DNA from: Protostelium mycophagum
Lineage: Eukaryota; Evosea; Variosea; Protosteliida; Protosteliaceae
Assembly: GCA_002081555.1 (NCBI GenBank)
Contig: KV920991.1
Coordinates: 1 to 59,956, forward strand
DNA: 59,956 bases
Direction: 5' to 3'
The notes under the pieces: generated by a model
What the model was told of the DNA's origin: nothing
What the model saw: the letters and a program-made list of their open reading frames with translations, nothing else
Database searches by the model: none
Shown: positions 41,091 to 53,100 of the stretch, piece by piece
Layout: each line of letters begins with the position of its first letter
How positions within the stretch are numbered: position 1 is the stretch's first letter
Translations under genes and position numbers: made by a program

Positions 41091-41486
41091 ATAACCATAT
41101 TTAGTGAGTGTATTGAGGAATTTATTGTTTTTTAATCTGATTTATCTGCACGGTTACCGTTGTAGTTGGTGTCATAAGGATCACAATTATTTCTTGGGGT
41201 TTCATTAGAGGCAATCATGAAATCATGAATATGAGATGTTCTAGTATTTGTTGTTTTTTTTGTTTTTACTCTCAAATGAGATGGCATCTTTCTGTTGGCA
41301 GTTTGACTTTTTTGAGCAGTTAGGATTGGGGGTGGGGTCCAACATGAGTTGGTAATACCCTGTCCGCACTTTGTTCCTGACTCAGACTTGGTCACCCCTG
41401 CAGAACAGAGTTGGTAGGTGGCATCCTGTTGTTCTTGCGTGGCTGTTTGGTGTTGGGGCCGGGAAAAAAGAACAAATTTACTAACT
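41091..41486. other. Region without a supported gene
   Basis: A minus-strand open frame (41132-41395) has a polar product (KKTTNTRTSHIHDF, NCDPYDTNYNGNRADKSD) but no ATG near its start and no recognised family. I would not annotate it without transcript evidence. Confidence 0.3.
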
Positions 41487-41566
41487 GATCTCAGGAAGCA
41501 TTCAGTGTGTGGTGAGTTGTTGATAAATGCACTATAATATTCCCTTTTTATATGATGTCAATCTAC
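41487..41566 (+). repeat. Dispersed repeat, copy 1 (upstream of bL35m)
   Basis: The stretch from CAGGAAGCATTCAGTG through GATAAATGCACTATAATATT to TTTTTATATGATG matches 48263-48331 with a few changes and small gaps. It lies about 50-120 bp before the bL35m ATG, so it could carry a shared promoter (TATAATATT-like core) or be a short non-autonomous element. Confidence 0.75.
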
Positions 41567-41610
41567 AACGAGTTATCATCTTCAAAACATCACATCGAAA
41601 ATCTGAAATC

Positions 41611-42117
41611 ATGGACGTTTCACGGGTCTTTTCGGCGATGAAAATCTCTACCATATCATCTAAACAAAACCCCTTTCTGATGAAGGTGATTTGGATCTGA
41701 TTTAATGAGTATGTTTGATCTTACTTTTACACCAGCCGATGCAGAGCCAGTTATTACTTCCTGTAACTCTTCCTCAACAAATCGCCACTAAGACCAAAAT
41801 GAAGACAAAGAAGGCTTTTCAAAAGAGATTTATGGTCAGACCTAATGGTAATATTGTCTGCTGGCCAAAAGGAAAGGGCGGACAACAGAAGGAATATGGA
41901 TTGTCACATGCCAAGGCACAAGCTTGCAAGAACACCTTATTCTCTGGAAGAAAGTATGACAACTTTTACTTCTTAAAGCCAAGAAGACCCACAGTCTCAA
42001 TTGCAGAAACAAGTGAAGAGGTAAGCTGATTTATTCATCAAATGTATGATATCATCATTAAATCCTCGTCGAAATAAATGAATCATCATCCTCATCCCCT
42101 GATCCAAGGCAGCCTAA
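41611..42117 (+). CDS. MRPL35: Mitochondrial large-subunit ribosomal protein bL35m
   Basis: Three exons (41611-41685, 41736-42020, 42109-42117), about 122 residues. The N-terminus MDVSRVFSAMKISTISSKQN has no acids after Asp2 and has spaced basic and Ser residues, fitting a mitochondrial targeting peptide. The family signature follows: TKTKMKTKKAFQKRFMVRPN then GNIVCWPKGK, corresponding to the bL35 pattern K-M-K-T-x-x-[GSA]-x-x-K-R-F-x-V-x-x-x-G. The C-terminal extension (YGLSHAKAQACKNTL, NFYFLKPRRPTV) is longer than in bacteria, as is common in mitochondria. The last exon encodes only three codons including the stop. The product sits in the mitochondrial 50S subunit. Confidence 0.75.
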
Positions 42118-42488
42118 AGAGGAGAGCCAATGATCCACATAAAATCGATAATTTCATTTTTTTTACATAGGGACTGTTGAAAGGGGTGTATTGATCTATC
42201 TACTAGTGACACGTTGAGACTTTTAGACATTAAAATATACGCCATACTATATCATGTCGTCCAGACGATTCACTCTGCCTCCTAACTGATCCTTACTTAG
42301 CGCAGATCTCAAAGTAGTTACAAAACGCACGTTAAAAGTAGATTAATCAAAGCGTTGATTTTCTTCGTTTTTATCGTCGTACGTTATGTACAGCTGTACA
42401 ATGGGGTCAGCAATCCATCCTCTACATCCTCGTCGGGGGTCTGAGCTCACAAAGACCTCGCCGAAGGTCGCACAGGAGCGACCTGACC
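42118..42488. other. Intergenic region, nothing recognised
   Basis: Convergent spacer between bL35m and a minus-strand small gene. Some AT-rich stretches near 42155-42250 could hold polyadenylation signals. No RNA gene was seen. Confidence 0.4.
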
Positions 42489-42731
42489 TTAGAGGTAGAA
42501 GGGGGGCACGAGCATGGTGCTCTTGGTGAGCTTGTCAGCGTCCTTCTGAACGGGAGGCAGCTGAGGCTTGCGAGCCATGGAAGGTGAATATCCCATCATT
42601 CTGTTCATGCTTCTAGCCCAACGTCTGGTGAGGGGAGTGCCTCCAGAGGGCTTAGTGTTAACTGATATCATATGAGCTCATGTGTCCTGACACGGTAATG
42701 AAGACTTACGGTTGTTCTTGATAGAGTCCAT
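42489..42731 (-). CDS. Small basic unknown protein, two exons, 64 residues
   Basis: Exons 42710-42731 and 42489-42661 on the minus strand join in frame with standard GTAAGT...CAG. The product is MDSIKNNLNTKPSGGTPLTR, then RWARSMNRMMGYSPSMARKP and a tail ending MLVPPFYL. It is strongly basic and Met-rich. There may be an upstream exon (42780-42732, ending RSSQKAPLTNTS) if translation starts earlier. Not recognised. Confidence 0.5.
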
Positions 42732-43114
42732 TGATGTATTCGTGAGTGGCGCTTTCTGTGATGACCTTCTGTAGAAAATGAAAAAACAAATCTCCAAACT
42801 TGCTTCAATTTCGGTGTAGGGCAGGGGGTGTCCATCGCAAAGTTGACATAACCACACAAAAGCCACTGACTTTGTTCCTTCCGATGGACAATAGATGACC
42901 GTCAAGATGAACAAAGGCTGCTATGACGACAAATCTCCATGAAATCGCTCGATAATTACCGTGTTTTTCGTAAAAAGACGTGTCGAGAAAGCGAGACTTT
43001 GAGACGTCTCATAATTCACGAAAGACATAATGTCACAACCACAAATAGAGATATCACGGCAGCAAGCAAGAGGAAAACTCCGTGGCGTAAAACAGATATA
43101 AATATTTCTTTTCT

Positions 43115-44525
43115 TCAGAAACAGATGTCTATTTCCTCGTCTTCGTTCGTGTGTGCGCACCTCTTTCGGTCCACTCTGACAATTTGGTTGTGTTGAAAAG
43201 TATATCCCTCCTCCATGACATTCTTCAGCTTCTTAGATGTATTTGGCTCGATGTAGTTGAAGGCGAGGGTGACCTTAGGCTTCACAGCCTCAGGTTCTAA
43301 AGGCCTTTTCCGTCGCACAGACTTCTTTGTCTTCGTCTTCTTCTCTTTTGGTGGTTTTGAGGGGGGTGGCACAAATGTCTGAAACGAGATGAGTACGATC
43401 TGAATATAGAGGAATTATTGTAGAATTTCTCACGTCTATCTGGACAGGGCTGAGGTCTTCAGAGCCTGAAGAATGGCTGTGTGAAGGGCTGGCAGAGGGG
43501 CTTTGATGTCTGTCTCGTGGTGGTGTGAGAGGTGTCTCCTCTTTAGGTTGAAGATCGAAGTCGACATCAACAATGGTTTCTACGACTGCATCGGCGATGT
43601 CATTCATGTGGCTGGGTTCATCTGTGGGAGCGGATTCTGTGTGGCTGCCCAAACTCTGTTTTAAGAGTTGTCTCTCTTTGACGACGCGAGCGATCTCATC
43701 TTCTATCGTATGAATTTGAGCGTCTATAAAATCCTCATCGACGGGTGATTTATGTGTTAAATATTCTGCAAGGTCCTTCTCTGGGTCCCATCTGAAAATA
43801 TATGTGAGATTAAATTAGATGAGATTTAATTCTCTACTCACTCTGAGGGAGCACTGCTGGCAGAGATGGCATCAGTGAAGGCCCTGAGGTGATGTGAGAA
43901 ATCAGCTGAGCGATGATAATAAATCACCTCTCAAGGGCCTGTGTGGCACGATGGACCTGTGAATTGCCGGTGATCATACCCTCTGATCCAAACTCATAAG
44001 AGTCAAATAAATCTTCTTCATCATCGTCCGCTTCCTGTACAAGGAGATCAGATCACCCCCGGCACAGGTCATCATTTATTCACATACCAAGGTGAAAAAT
44101 GAATCGCAGTACTTGGAGTAAATATCTCCGTGTAGGCTCTTGGAGCGAAGAAGAGCAGTTTGTTGGTCTGGTGGGGGGATCTCTAAAGTGATTGATTCCT
44201 CTATCGAAAAGTCTGGCCAGATCATTCCGTATGTGGCCATATCGAACATAATAAAGAGTGGTTGCCTAAGCACTATATGATTGTGAATCTTCCATTCCCA
44301 ATCCGTTCTCAGATCAGTACCTGTGTTTTGCTCTGGCGTCACTGCTTGATGATCTCTAAAGATCGTAAGCTCCTAATGGAAAATAGAGCAGGGATGCTAA
44401 TTGCTCGCGAGGAAAGCAATGACGCCCTCTTCGATCCAAGTTGTGCTCGTGAGAATTACCGCAGATTCACGGTTCTTACCGTGATCTTCATTACGGATTG
44501 AAATTTTCAACTTGGAGAACCATGA
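43115..44525 (-). CDS. Unknown acidic, probably nuclear protein
   Basis: Minus-strand gene with several exons. An ATG at about 44546 or 44525 begins a poorly fixed first exon. Clearer exons give RSSSSDARAKHR, then QPLFIMFDMATYGMIWPDFS, IEESITLEIPPPDQQTALLR, SLHGDIYSKYCDSFFTL (44260-44090), EADDDEEDLFDSYEFGSEGM (about 44030-43970), RWDPEKDLAEYLTHKSPVDE and DAQIHTIEDEIARVVKERQL (43795-43670). A Ser/His-rich disordered part follows, then the C-terminal exon PPPSKPPKEKKTKTKKSVRR...LAFNYIEPNTSKKLKNVM and CAHTNEDEEIDICF at 43115. The end could instead be spliced at RVDRKR|GTGCGC. The lysine run is a plausible nuclear localisation signal. Family unknown. Confidence 0.6.
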
Positions 44526-44806
44526 GAAAGTTGAATTCATCTCGGGAAACATTGCAGAATTCACCTCTACAACTCTTCAAAAAACAACACCCCTTCAGCC
44601 TAAACATCACCGAATGGTTGTTGCTTGAGAGACAGTCACTATACGCAGTTCTTTTGTGTTATGTGAATTGGAGAGGATGCTGTTGTGGAAAGAAAGAGGC
44701 TCGCTTTGCATTATTTTGTGAAATGACAGACGCACATCTTCACAAGTGGGATGATCATTCTTGAGGTCTTTCACAAACAACATTAATAATAATTTTATTT
44801 CTTGAT

Positions 44807-46105
44807 TCAAGCGGACGACATGGCCATCCTGTTGGCACCTCCAGAGTTGCTCCTCTTTAGCGAGTCACTCAGTGAGTTGGTGGGGCTTCTTCTCATCATC
44901 TCGTTCAATGAGTTGCTGCTGTTGCTTCTCATCATCATCTCGTTCAGAGAGCTGTTGCTGGTGCTTCTCTTTAAGGACTCCGAGTCAAAGTTTCCTTCGA
45001 TGACGTAGTAGGGTCTGTTGTCCCTCAGCATGCCTCCAGAGAAGAGACTGTTTGGCTTCAGAGACAACTATAACCTGTCAGTCACCGAAGGTTTTCACTT
45101 CATCTACATCGTTGTAGAGGGAATAAGAACAAATGTGAGGAAATCACCATCTGTCTGGGGGCCATGCGCTCTCTGTCGAGATAGACAGTGTTGAGATAGA
45201 CGGGCAGTGTCTGTTGTAAGATAGTGACAGATACGGTATCCTGTTCTACGACCGGCTGGATCTCCTCTAAAACGATCTTCTTCACAATCTCGTTCACAAT
45301 GGGTTCCATGTTCTGTACAAAATGAGCTGTCGCCAATTGTTTATTCATGGCTCTGCCGAAGGCAATAACATGCTTTTCAACACGTTATGTCTGGAGTAAG
45401 ATGACATAAATACACACCTGCACACTCTTTACGGTCGCATCGACAGTTTTAGAGGGTAATATGGTGTTGGCTGGGATCTCCTCAGACTGCAACAAGATGG
45501 GAGGTCTAACTTGAGCTGGGAGCTGTTCCTCTTGTACGATGACCGGCTTTATCTCTGTCTCGTGGGCTAATTGAGTGATCTAGTTTGATCAGAAAAGAAA
45601 CACACATGGGCCAACGTACCTGCTTTACATTGGTCTGCTCTCTTTCTCTGTATATGATAGGCTGAATCTGAAAGATGTTGGTTCGCTATGCATAAATGGC
45701 GATATCAGAGATCTTATCACCTCTTCTTTTGCCAACTTATGTACGTGTTCATGGACAACAATTTCCTTCTCTACATGTTGTACTTGTGTTTGTCTACTCA
45801 CATTTGTCGCCTAATCATTCTTTAGAATTTAGAATTTTCTTCTATCAACTCGCCTCGAGCAGGGGTTCGATGGAAGTCTGCATGGTTGGTGTTCTCTCCA
45901 TTATTGGTGTGACCATTCTGGGTGCCACTGGAGGGGCAGCCATAACAGGTTGGGCGACAGGCATTGGCGTATAAACACCTGTTGGATAGCCTTGGTGGAC
46001 AGTAACGACTGGCTCTTTTGAATGTCTTCTGAAATGGTGCTTGCGTTCCTGCTCCTTGTTCATACCAGAAGGAGCATCGAAGAGATGGGACCTGATTCTA
46101 TGCAT
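44807..46105 (-). CDS. Unknown protein with repeated Ile/Val-Gln-Pro-Val motifs
   Basis: The minus-strand start is ATG 46105 (MHRIRSHLFDAPSGM). Exons then give a basic stretch (ERKHHFRRHSKEP), a Pro/Val-rich part (MPVAQPVMAAPPVAPRMVTP), and several short exons with the recurrent theme I-x-P-V/I-hydrophobic-x-x-E: EKEIVVHEHVHKLAKEE, IQPIIYREREQTNVKQ, EIKPVIVQEEQLPAQV and VLEEIQPVVEQDTVSV. This resembles the Glu/Val/Pro repeats of alveolin-like and other filament-forming proteins, but the match is weak. The C-terminus is Ser/Asn-rich with repeats NSSLNEMMMRSNSSNSLNEM and a further copy, ending SSA at TGA 44807-44809. Confidence 0.6.
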
Positions 46106-46509
46106 TTATTCGTGCGTGGGTTCGTGTTGCGTGTGGTGATGTGGGGGGTTATGTGAAGTGTTCAGATCACAAAAGGATTCTCGAAAATTGGACGAAATCC
46201 GGCCACTTTTTGTTATGACTGACAGGTGACACACCACTTGTCGACGTCTACACGAGGCGAATTTCATGTGCACAGGCTCTTCACTAAGACGAATAAATGC
46301 TCCCTCCTCTAGTGTTTGAAGAGATGGAAGATTCTCTTGGCAGAGTTAAAAGAAACACGATTCATTTGAATTGGTCACGATTTCTGTATTAATTCCAAGC
46401 CTGCAGCTGAGAGTGTCTTTATTAATAGTTGTTCATCTTTCTGTTTTATCGGGAAAATTCCAGCCGCAAAAACACCCGACCACAGATCGCACATAACCGA
46501 ATCAGAAAC
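46106..46509. promoter_or_regulatory. Divergent promoter region
   Basis: About 400 bp between the minus-strand gene starting at 46105 and the EF-hand gene at 46510. No defined element was recognised; both promoters must be here. Confidence 0.4.
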
Positions 46510-48056
46510 ATGGGAAACTCGACATCTGTTGATTTAAAGAAGGAGATCTCAACTCAAGAGAGAGATGCCATCGCACAAAAATGGAAGGGGCAAAGTGAGT
46601 CTTGACCCCCAAGTTTTTAACATTGACTCGAATAGTGGGGCTCGATCAAGTAAATCACGTCATCAGAACATACAAGAACAAGAATGCAGTCGATTCTAAG
46701 ACTTTTAAGAGTGGTAAGTATTTATGATACCATTTGTGGTTCTGACCGATTAGGAATCAAGCAGTTGTATGCGATCATGCAAACGCCAGCTCTGTGCGAG
46801 GACTCCTCTGACATTGTCTTCAGAATTTTTGATAATGACCACAAAAATGCTCGTGAGTAGTTAAACTGTTATATGACCCCCTTAATCTGACCTGTCACAG
46901 TCACCATCGCCAACATCTGCGATGGACTCATGCTCCTTCTGAATGGAACCGAGGAACAAAAGGTCGATGGTGAGGATTCCTTTTTTTATTTTCACGCAGT
47001 AATGTACATTCCACAACGTTTTATCGGGATCCATGATCTCATCTTCTATCAGCCTGCTTCAACATGTTGGATCGTAATGGGGATGGATACATCAATAAGG
47101 CCGATGTGAAAGCTGCCATATCTCTCTTGGTCAAGATATCTGCAGAGGTCGCTCTGAAAGAAGCCGAACAGAGTGGTGCCAAGCAGGGGCTGACCGAATG
47201 GGACGTCATGTCTACTTTTGTGAGGATCACATTCCATTATTTCACGGACACGTTTTCTGATGGTTATCATTCAACATTCAATCGATCAATTTTATTCGTG
47301 AGATGAGTACGACGTGGCAAAGTCCCGGTAGTTACCGAGTAGTCACGGTAAACAGTCTGAAGATTTGACAGGAACCTGTCATAGACAAGGTGAATGAGAG
47401 ATTGACTGCAGCTCTGATCGAAAACATCATGCTTGCGGACAGAGATGGTGATAAGAAGATCACCAAAGAGAACTGGAGGTATGTCTATAAAGTCTCATTA
47501 TTCATGATGAGATTCAAAATTTGAAAAAACACGCTGAATCCTCGTAGGTCCGAGAGCCGCACAAACGAGAACATCAGAATACTGTCTAATCCGTATGTTG
47601 CCACCCACATGTACGCCGGTGCTTACGATTTTATTAACCGCAGTGACGCCGCCGTAAGTTGAAATTTCCGTGAGATTTCATCTGAGAATGACAGGGAACA
47701 ACACAAGAGCAGACAATTTCCGCCGCAGAGCTCGCTAGCGCGATTCACGGTAAGAGAACGCGTTATTTAATGTGATGCTCACGTGAACAGACACCGGGTC
47801 TGGATCCCCTAAAGCGGCCAAGCCCAGCGGAAGTGAGTTAACGGTTTCATTCGAATGATACTGAGATTTGACAGGTGTGTTGACCCAGGACGAAATTGCC
47901 CAAGGACTTGCCGACAGAGCTGGTGAGTTGTAGATGACATTTTTATTAATTTTAAATGAATCAAAAAAACATATTTTATTTATTTTTTATTTAAAATATC
48001 TTTTATTTGTCATATTGACCCTTGCAGGATTCAAGCTCACTCTCCCCAAGAAATGA
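46510..48056 (+). CDS. EF-hand calcium-binding protein, probably N-myristoylated
   Basis: Multi-exon gene from ATG 46510 to TGA 48054-48056. The N-terminus MGNSTSVDLKKE has Gly2 and Ser6-type context for N-myristoylation, as in calcineurin B and neuronal calcium sensors. EF-like regions: FRIFDNDHKNALTIANI (degenerate), FNMLDRNGDGYINKADVKAA (canonical loop at about 47066-47101) and MLADRDGDKKITKENW (canonical loop at about 47430-47470). The C-terminal part is longer than in calcineurin B and has an SGSPKAAKPSGS linker and DEIAQGLADRAGFKLTLPKK. It is most like the calcineurin-B/NCS/CIB superfamily by spacing, but no single subfamily is fixed. Introns carry CGGTA/TACCG words (47325-47352). Confidence 0.78.
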
Positions 48057-48529
48057 GCTATTAATACATTGAGTATTTATTACTGAGTTTATCTTCTCCT
48101 ATATGCCTCTGTGTCATCCCAAAATAAGCGGAACAACATGATCTCACTGATGAGTTTGTATTAATGAGGCTGCTCCTGAAGGCAATCTGACCAGCCTGTG
48201 TGGTCATTCTTTGTGATCATCAAAAATCAAAAATGAATAATGACATTGATTCTATACAAACTGGTCACAGGAAGCATTCAGTGGATGTTGAGTTGTAGAT
48301 AAATACACTGTAATATTCTTTTTATATGATGAAAAACATTCTTCAGAAGTTTTTTTGCAGTCTGCAGTGTCATCACCAATGATCCACTGTTGCACCAGAT
48401 CCAAACACAAAGCAGGTCAGCATGAAATTCCCACCGTTCTAGAACATGACTGTGCATTTGTTTGTGGTAAGACCCAGAAATTCAATTCAAAATTTGGAGA
48501 TCTGAGGATTTAGATGCATAAGAACCCAT
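48057..48529. other. Convergent intergenic region
   Basis: Between the EF-hand stop and the membrane-protein stop. It contains the second copy of the dispersed repeat; the rest shows nothing recognised. Confidence 0.45.
48263..48331 (+). repeat. Dispersed repeat, copy 2
   Basis: Matches 41487-41566: CAGGAAGCATTCAGTG, then GATAAATACACTGTAATATT, then TTTTTATATGATG. Same orientation as copy 1, but here it lies 3' of a gene rather than before an ATG, which argues against a simple promoter role. Confidence 0.75.
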
Positions 48530-49982
48530 TTATTGTACAAGACCAAGTATATCTTGCTTGCTGTACGTCTCTTCAAACTGAATGGGATTGGCACTTCTCG
48601 CAGCGTCACGGAGTTGGAAAAAGACAGCTTGGCAAGTGTTGTATCTCGGCACATCGATGAACCCGATCTTCTTCACCTTCCATTGTTTCGATCTGCGATG
48701 ACGTCATCATGTGTCAGGCTGATGTCACCAGTTGTGAGGATACTTACGAGTGCACATGGCCCTTGTGGTGATGATGCACTGTCTCCTTCACAAACTCATC
48801 GGCAAAGATAAGAGTTCCTCTAGATCCAGTTCCGAAGTTGGAGGTCGGGTTTGACATCATGTAAGCGGGAGAGTCGTAACGGTATCTATAAATGTTAAGT
48901 TCAGAATGATATGACATAGACTTTTACCTGTAGACTTCTTTGCGGCCGAAGAATCTCTGGTAGACGATGATCGCGTGTGTTGGGGTCATGGCATATAACT
49001 GAGCACCGTCAATAACTCTTCGTCTATGTTTTTTACCTGCTCACTGGTCCCAACCGTCTTAATGTAGAGGTAGCAAAAAGCTGAGGATGTCAAGATAAAG
49101 AGGATGACGTTATAATCTCGTACCAGTGATGGCACCAAAGAAGATGACAGACATGAAGGAGATAACACTGATGATGCGAGGGACAATGATGATGGTTGTC
49201 AACGCCGTAATGATTCCACAAAGAGGACCTTTAAATATCACAAGATGTTCGATGAAAAACGTAATGACGCACCAAAGCAGAGAAGGACGATCATTATGGT
49301 CCTCTTTCGGTCAACTGCAGCAGCTTGGCAGCCAACCCAACTCAACTGCTGATTCTCTTCGTATGAAAGACTTTCCACCAAAGTGTCGAACATCGCGGGT
49401 GGAAGGGCATCTCTCATTGTGGCAGGAGCAGGGTTGTTCTCGTATCTATCGCCTTCAGAATGATCTGGTGATGTCTTCTTCACCTTTCCATTTCTTCAAG
49501 GGCTGAGCGTGCCTTTATCCAGCCAAATATCACCAGGGCAGCAACACCTACATAGCCCAAGATGAACAACGCAGCCAGAACTCTAAAGAGGATTGCCACC
49601 TCACTCCTCACTATCCAAGTGGTGTGGACGTCTATGTTGATATCGATTTTGGTGGGGAAATCAGGGGGAGGAGGGAATGGGTTGTTGTTAAAGGTGGTAG
49701 CTGGGTCTGGTTTGGGGCAAGTTGTGCTGCAGCTGGAGGTCGCCACATTCTTTCGGAAGCACATGCCACCGAGCTGCGGCCATGAGTTTGAAATGTGATA
49801 TCAGATCTGTTTCTATCTTACCGGATTAGAGATCCAACAGCAGCCGCTCACTTGGACACAAGATCCACACGAGTTTGCGAAACTTGCTCAGATTAATACT
49901 ATGATCATCTTCATCTTGATCCGTACCATTGCTGGGCGAGAGAGCATCCAATGAGTGCGAAAAGAAGGAGGAGGATCTTCAT
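48530..49982 (-). CDS. Cys-rich multi-pass membrane protein with signal peptide
   Basis: The minus-strand start is ATG 49982. A signal peptide, MKILLLLFALIGCSLAQQW, is followed by a Cys-rich luminal segment (CGSCVQVSGCCWISNPLGGM, CFRKNVATSSCSTTCPKPDP) and a Pro-rich spacer. Membrane segments: AILFRVLAALFILGYVGVAA (with LVIFGWI), TIMIVLLCF, GIITALTTIIIVPRIISVIS (with FMSVIFFGA) and AFCYLYI. The C-terminal part (TPTHAIIVYQRFFGRKEVY, TGSRGTLIFADEFVKETVHH) continues across an intron with a strong GTAAGT donor (about 48744) into KIGFIDVPRYNTCQAVFFQL and QFEETYSKQDILGLVQ, ending at TAA 48530-48532. Without that intron it would stop at 48744. No family is recognised. Confidence 0.65.
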
Positions 49983-50155
49983 CGTGCTGTTGAAAAGTAA
50001 GAAAAATGTTTCTGAAGAACATCGATATCGGAACACGGAAATACAAATACCGGAAATCCTAGAATCATCCCACAACACTTACGAAATGGGTCCCACCTTT
50101 ACGGCTCCATAGCCCTATTGTTTCTTGTGATGAAAAACAAATTACAAGTTGCTTT

Positions 50156-53100
50156 TTATTTAAACCAAATCGTGAGGATGAGCAGCAAGAAGAGCGCCAC
50201 GAACGTCTTAAAGTTCCTGCTCTCATTCGATTGAACCTGCTGGATCTGTTGTGTTTGCTTTTGAAGAACGTCGTATGTCGGCTTATTCTTATTCTGGAGC
50301 TCCAGCTGTATTAATCTGCAGAGTTCATCAACTTCTCCATGAGATCTCATTTTTCCAAGAAAGAATCCAAGTCCATTTTTATGAATGGAAATTCTCGTGA
50401 AATTTTCAATTTTAAATTGAAAATACCTGTTCTCTATGTTTTTTTTCCATTCTTCATTATTTGATTGTTGTTGCTTCCTCTCTTTCTCCACCAGTTCGGC
50501 CACATTTCCCACGGAGTTTCTGTGCGCGTTTGTAGACGTCCTCAACCTACGTACGATGAGCGAAACTGGCGTGAAATCTCGATGATCACTTGGTCTCCAG
50601 ATGCCGGGTGCTGTGCCCTTCGGATTTTTCCGAGAGATTTCTGGGTCTGATCTGGCTGGGCTGCTGGACCAATTGTTTGGTCCGCTTGATGACAGGGGAG
50701 TCGGGGGAGGCGGGGGCATGAGCCACATTTTGTGGGTGGTTATCTTCCGCATCACTGTCAGAAGAATAGCTCCCTGTGGACACCAAACTCCGGATAACTC
50801 CGTCTACCTACAACGTTGTAGACGAGTAATTTTTAGTAATCTTTCTCTCATGTTTCAGAAACCTCTGGGAAAATTCATATAAAAATCACCTCGTACTCCT
50901 CGATCTCGGTCTTAGGGTCCCAAAGTGTGTTATTGAAGTATTTGTACACCCAGTCACCCGCGTCATCCTTCACAAAGAATTTTGGCGCGTAAACTGTGCC
51001 TTCTCTCTCACGCTGCTTTGTGGCTGCCCTCTGTGCGACCTCGATGTTGGTCTTTTCCTCTGTAGCACTGACTTGGTCCCCTGCCTGGATGGCTTGCGTA
51101 ACCTGAGTTTTCAGTGAGTTTTCTCCGAGATGTCGGTGAAATTCCCGCGAAATTTCGGATCTTACTTTTCTCCAGAGGATTTCACTCTCTTGTGGGGTCA
51201 TGAACTCCTCTGCGGGCCTGTATTTTGGAATCCGATTCTTCTGCATTTCAAGAGATGGTTCCCACAGCACTTCCGTCATCTAAAAATAGATCACCTCCAC
51301 AAAATTTCTCCGAAATTTCACCTTTGTAGATGGCTCCGTGATGTCGATGCGGGTGTCCCATTTTCCTGAGATGACTCTTAGGACTTCTTTTTCTCGGAAA
51401 ATCTTTGCGGATACAGAGTTGTACTCGCCACCAAAGAGTGGCTTCTGCTTAAATTCTAACTCTGTTCTTAATCCAGATTTTTTGCACACGATCTGTCTCG
51501 TTGTAAATCTATCACCCAAATATTTGACATAATGTCACAAGTGTCATCATGACACAAAAATCAAAAGTCGAACCGCGAAAAAATACTTCTAAAAATAGAA
51601 CACACCTCTACATTTCCCGCCAATTCCATGAGTAGAGTTCCAAACACGAATCCCTTTGCGAAAACGGATGGGAAAGTGATCTCGTATACTTCTCCAGTGG
51701 TTAAGAGGTGCACAGACACCGACCCGTCTAGTATGCTCCCCGCGGAGGTTCCCATGAATTTGGACCTGAACAGGATGGAGCCTTGGATGATGTAGCCGTC
51801 TTTACGGTTGGAGGCGTAGAATGCGGACATAGGAGGGTGGTGGGAGACCTGAGGAAAGTCATGTCGACATTTATGAGATCTATGGTGTCACGTCTATCTA
51901 CAACGGGAATATTTTGCAAAGGACATGTGATGTCGTGACGTGGTGAAATGATATCTCACCTGCTCCGCGACGGAGAATATTTTTGATGAGGAATTTTTAT
52001 CTTGCCATGAGGCCCTGAAATATTCTCCGAGTATGGGGTTATACGGCTTCTTTACACCTTTCGGCCTGATATAGAAACCGGATAAATACCATCTCACCAT
52101 GGAGATCATTCTGGTCAGGGGGTCGGTCATCTACAACGACGTCAAAAAAGTTGAAAATGATAATAATCATCGGACAATTATTTCGGCAAGAGCGGCATTT
52201 TCGTGTATTTCTGGAGGAATAAAATTTTTCCGGGCTCCGAAATGGTTTAAATCGAAGTCAAAGATAAAATATAATTTAATAAAAAAAGACCTTTGGGATG
52301 GCATTCAGCAACTCTGCGTGTGACATGAAATCTGACAACTTCTCCAGCATAGATCTAGGCTCTAAAATAAAGGTGGGCAGCACAACTCTCGACAAGTCCA
52401 TCCCGATTCTGACCTGTGATGACGTCATCGTGATGTCATTGTGACATCATGTCAAAGTCATGGTAACACTACAGACTTCCTCTGTTGTTTCAAAACGAAA
52501 CTTATGGACAACTTGACCAAAACATATCGCTATTCATCGCGAAAAACCGCTATAAAGTCACTAAACATCGTTGTAGATCTCCCGACTGTCATATACGACA
52601 TCACGACGACACCCACCTGTTTCAGCAGAGACATCATGAGTGTCTTGGAGTCTTGTCCCATCTCCTCTTCATTGCTATTTCCAGGCGTGTACACCGCGTT
52701 ATTCTCCTTATCCATGCACACATAATTGGTCCTCCTCTTATTGATGGAGAGTTCTTCATCCGCCAGACCTAAATGGAGCTGAGAATTTGGACTCCACAGT
52801 ATCTTATGCTGTGGAGAAGCTTCTCCACGCGATGTTTTTTGTTCAAATAACGACAATCCGAAAAAAGTCATGACGTCTTACCTTCTGATTCCTCCGATTG
52901 ATCGAAGATTTCTCTCGTGATTATCTCCATCTACAACTGTCATCACATGATTCACCGTCTACAACGAGTCACCTCTTCCTCTAGCAGCGGATTATTTTCG
53001 GGAAAATTGTCACGGTTGGAGGAAGCCTCTGCGATGGCGGTCATCCACTTTTGTTTCTCAATCTGTGTGTTGACTCTTAATATGCAATAGTCATTACTTG

